NCBI RefSeq assembly: GCF_000003605.2
Contig: NW_003113468.1
Span: 90,879-120,170, forward strand
Length of the DNA stretch: 29,292 nucleotides
Reading direction: 5' to 3'
Source of the DNA: Saccoglossus kowalevskii
Taxonomy: Eukaryota; Hemichordata; Enteropneusta; Harrimaniidae
Part shown: in pieces, positions 28,208 to 29,292 of the stretch
Layout: every line of letters starts with the position of its first letter
Numbering within the stretch: position 1 is the first letter of the stretch
Notes under the pieces: model-generated
The model's input: the letters and a program-made list of their open reading frames with translations, nothing else
The model's database searches: none
What the model was told of the DNA's origin: nothing
Made by a program: the position numbers and the translations under genes

Positions 28208-29292
28208 GGATCCCCTAACTCAGTACCACAGTGCTAGTTGGGATCCCCTAACTCAGTACCACAATGCTAGTTGGGATTCCCTAACTCAGTACCACAGTGC
28301 TAGTTGGGATTCCCTAACTCAGTACCACAGTGCTAGTTGGGATTCCCTAACTCTGTACCACAGTGTTAGTTGGGATTCCCTAACTCAGTACCACAGTACT
28401 AGTTGGGATTCCCTAACTCTGTACCACAGTGCTAGTTGGGATTCCCTAACTCTGTACCACAGTGTTAGTTGGGATTCCCTAACTCAGTATCACAGTGCTA
28501 GTTGGGTTTCCCTAACTCAGTACAGTGCTGGTTGGGATTCCCTAACTCAGTACCACAGTGCTAGTTGGGATTCCCTAACTCAGTACCACAGTGCTAGTTG
28601 GGATCCCCTAACTCAGTACCACAGTGCTAGTTGGGATTCCCTAACTCAGTACCACAGTGCTAGTTGGGATCCCCTAACTCAGTACCACAGTGCTAGTTGG
28701 GATTCCCTAACTCAGTACCACAGTGCTAGTTGGGTTTCCCTAACTCAGTACCACAGTGCTGGTTGGGATCCCCTAACTCTGTACCACAGTGTTAGTTGGG
28801 ATTCCCTAACTCAGTACCACAAGGCTAGTTGGGATCCCCTAACTCAGTACCACAGTGCTAGTTGGGATTCCCTAACTCAGTACCACAGTGCTAGATTCCC
28901 TAACTCAATACCACAGTGCTAGTTGGGATTCCCTAACTCTGTACCACAGTGCTAGTTGGGATTCCCTAACTCAGTATCACAGTGCTAGGTGGGATTCCCT
29001 AACTCTGTACCACAGTGATAGTTGGGATTCCCTAACTCTGTACCACAGTGTTAGTTGGGATTCCCTAACTCAGTACCACAGTGCTAGTTGGGATTCCCTA
29101 ACTCAGTACCACAGTGCTAGTTGGGATTCCCTAACTCAGTACCACAGTGCTAGTTGGGATTTCCTAATTCAGTACCACAGTGCTAGTTGGAATTCCCTAT
29201 CAACTCAGTACCACAGTGTTAGTTGGGATTCCCTAACTCAGTACCACAGTGCTAGTTGGGATTCCCTAACTCAGTACCACAGTGCTAGTTGG
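28208..29292. repeat. 33-bp minisatellite, ~33 copies, filling BBS1 intron 7 to the window edge
   Basis: The unit GGGATTCCCTAACTCAGTAC plus CACAGTGCTAGTT is repeated head to tail for at least 1085 bp. Common variants are GGATCCCC, CTCTGTACC, GTGTTAG and GTGCTGG; a few units have small deletions (near 28515 and 28890) or an insertion (near 29195). The 33-bp length keeps a repeating 11-residue frame open for over 230 codons, but this is a by-product, since it starts in an intron and later units break the frame. The right end is not seen. Confidence 0.95.

Noticed and set aside
28206-28922. 238-codon frame of 'SWDSLTQYHSA' repeats
   Set aside because: It lies in a BBS1 intron, is created by the 33-bp minisatellite, and is broken by indels further along. 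It is not supported as a gene.
28208-29292. CRISPR array or telomere
   Set aside because: Units are directly adjacent with no unique spacers, and CCCTAA occurs once per 33 bp. It is an ordinary minisatellite in animal DNA.
1-29292. tRNA, rRNA or bacterial operon features
   Set aside because: I found no cloverleaf with plausible A and B boxes and no rRNA similarity. Intron structure and repeats are eukaryotic.

Overview
This is eukaryotic, animal nuclear DNA. It is AT-rich, its genes are split by GT-AG introns of roughly 0.1-2 kb, and its intergenic space holds decayed non-LTR retrotransposons, a TTAA-flanked MITE, minisatellites and ancient dispersed repeats. The encoded proteins point to a ciliated animal. 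The repeat style (ATGCAAAT-rich arrays, 'CCAAGTTTCATT' and 'AAGATGGCTGCCAG' monomers) resembles what I know from marine invertebrate genomes. I cannot fix the phylum from sequence alone.

Layout. Positions 1-6.9 kb are a gene-poor repeat landscape: a broken CR1/jockey-like LINE on the minus strand with a younger retro-insertion nested in its reverse transcriptase, a MITE at 2310-2600, a degenerate tandem array at 2.6-3.4 kb, two perfect hairpins, a second LINE remnant and a 25-bp minisatellite. Positions 6.9-23.6 kb hold one large minus-strand gene. I could join 12 coding exons with consensus splice sites and consistent phases into a single uninterrupted frame of 3288 codons, plus two or three non-coding leader exons. 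The centre of the protein resembles the N-terminal region of fibrous sheath-interacting protein 2 (FSIP2), followed by a charged coiled coil. The two giant flanking exons carry tandem protein repeats: about 18 units of ~43 aa in the first coding exon and about 18 units of 34 aa in the last.

From 24.86 kb to the right edge is the 5' half of BBS1, the BBSome subunit, on the plus strand. Seven exons encode 240 residues. The gene runs off the window inside an intron occupied by a >1 kb, 33-bp minisatellite.

The two genes are divergent. BBS1 acts in ciliary membrane trafficking and FSIP2 is a sperm-flagellum structural protein, so the pair may share ciliary or spermatogenic regulation, though that is inference. 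The most unusual object is the FSIP2-like gene: its repeat arrays, a duplicated N-terminal WRxS motif, and candidate PKA- and PP1-docking motifs suggest a lineage-specific axonemal or sperm scaffold.
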